Source: JAVVHH01 sp963835135 (GTDB lineage: Bacteria; Pseudomonadota; Alphaproteobacteria; Acetobacterales; Acetobacteraceae). From it: 64,000 nucleotides of DNA. Below, in pieces: positions 62,987-64,000 of this stretch (position 1 is its first letter; each line of letters begins with the position of its first letter). The DNA is taken from the NCBI GenBank assembly GCA_963835135.1, contig CAWIEF010000005.1, positions 620,001 to 684,000 on the forward strand. Direction: 5' to 3'. A program made the position numbers and the translations under genes. The notes under the pieces were generated by a model. That model was not told the DNA's origin. It made no database searches and saw only the letters and a program-made list of their open reading frames with translations.

Positions 62987-63077
62987 TGGGCCAGGGAGGA
63001 TTTGACCCTCCGACCCCACGCTCATCAAGCGATCGGTGAGCGCTGCTCCCCGATCTAACCAGCTGAGCCACTCGCGT
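62987..63077 (-). pseudogene. Degenerate second tRNA-Ile copy with hairpin insertion
   Basis: The 3' half (anticodon loop onward) is almost identical to the intact tRNA-Ile at 63093: GCGTGGGGTCGGAGG and CAAATCCTCCCTGGCCCA. The D-arm 5' side GGCTCAGCTGGTTAGA is also kept. Between them the ~8 expected bases are replaced by a 25-base near-perfect hairpin (63031-63055: GATCGG + GAGC, loop GCT, GCTC + CCGATC). The acceptor 5' strand ACGCGAG pairs poorly with CTGGCCC, and the D-stem and anticodon stem are broken. It cannot fold as a normal tRNA. Confidence 0.85.
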
Positions 63078-63092
63078 CCGCGGGTGAAAGAA

Positions 63093-63166
<74 letters not shown>

Positions 63167-63316
63167 CAATGAAACACGGAAAATACGGATATGTTGACGG
63201 CGCCTCTGAGGTGCACCCGAAAGCCACCCCAAGATATCAAACCAACGGCGACCAATGCCATGTCGGCCTGCGGTCACGATCTGATGCCTGCGCAGATCCC
63301 TACGCAGGACTTCTGC

Positions 63317-63354
63317 TCGAACTCTCGTTCGAACGACTTGGACTCTCGTCCAAG
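63317..63354 (-). other. Twin hairpins with identical loops, 16S to tRNA-Ile spacer
   Basis: TCGAA-CTCTCG-TTCGA (63317-63332) and CTTGGA-CTCTCG-TCCAAG (63337-63354) are adjacent hairpins sharing the same six-base loop. They sit in the ~230-base spacer just 3' of the 16S gene. The rest of this spacer shows no feature I can name. Confidence 0.5.
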
Positions 63355-63394
63355 GTGCGAACACCAACCAAACCGAAGTTCAATCAGCATCCTT

Positions 63395-64000
<606 letters not shown>

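Noticed and set aside
62987..63077. A functional third spacer tRNA
   Set aside because: Acceptor, D and anticodon stems do not pair and a 17-base net insertion is present; annotated as a pseudogene instead.

Overview
The window is GC-rich, densely coded DNA from an alphaproteobacterium. The evidence is the block DUF3576 lipoprotein-leuS-lptE-holA, a Tim44-domain protein near secB, a dimeric-type icd, Smr next to an XRE regulator, and an rRNA operon ordered 16S-tRNA-Ile-tRNA-Ala-23S-5S. The porin style, high GC and gene mix point to Rhodospirillales, perhaps Acetobacteraceae; this family-level placement is inference. I see no prophage, insertion sequence, integrase or CRISPR array.

Region by region. 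1-4.2 kb (+): an NnrU-type membrane protein cut by the window edge, icd, two dienelactone hydrolase-like secreted proteins (the second has lost its catalytic residues), Smr and an XRE regulator. 4.3-8.4 kb (-): a sugar (heptose-type) GHMP kinase, a D-lactate/glycolate-type flavoprotein, a hexapeptide acetyltransferase and gshB. 8.5-9.8 kb (+): birA and a glutathione peroxidase with its own terminator. 9.9-16.3 kb (-): holA, lptE, leuS, a DUF3576 lipoprotein and a porin. 16.5-25.2 kb: a ThiE-like gene back to back with yggS, a lipoprotein, a Kef-type antiporter, an enoyl-CoA hydratase, a DEAD-box helicase, a royal-jelly-protein-like secreted protein, a glyoxalase-family dioxygenase and DoxX. 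25.2-29.3 kb (-): lutABC, a small DPPY methyltransferase and a Tim44-domain protein. 29.4-34 kb: histidine phosphatase, secB, cysK, a molybdopterin oxidoreductase with its cytochrome b, and secreted proteins.

34-40 kb holds nadE, an acyl-CoA dehydrogenase paired with an aminoglycoside-phosphotransferase-like kinase (a combination seen in 4-hydroxyacyl-CoA catabolism), and a PcaF-type thiolase. 41.2-46.7 kb (+) reads as a sugar-acid catabolic group: DapA-like aldolase, HpcH/HpaI aldolase, UxaA/GarD-type dehydratase and a solute-binding protein. 46.7-49.3 kb: a methyltransferase and a 14-TM drug exporter. 49.3-56.0 kb (-) is a six-gene, stop-start-overlapping surface-glycan operon: two SDR epimerases, a B12-binding radical SAM protein, a GT4 and two CgeB-like glycosyltransferases. 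This is the most distinctive system in the window. 56.1-59.3 kb (-): a FrnE-like DsbA protein, a 3-hydroxyisobutyrate dehydrogenase family protein, fdhD and a DUF72 protein.

59.36-64 kb (-) is the rRNA operon, with the 16S cut by the window edge. Its spacer carries a second, degenerate tRNA-Ile copy interrupted by a hairpin, and many copies of a short TGGCCA-centred motif. No tRNA-fMet follows the 5S gene, and no convincing terminator separates it from the DUF72-fdhD pair.
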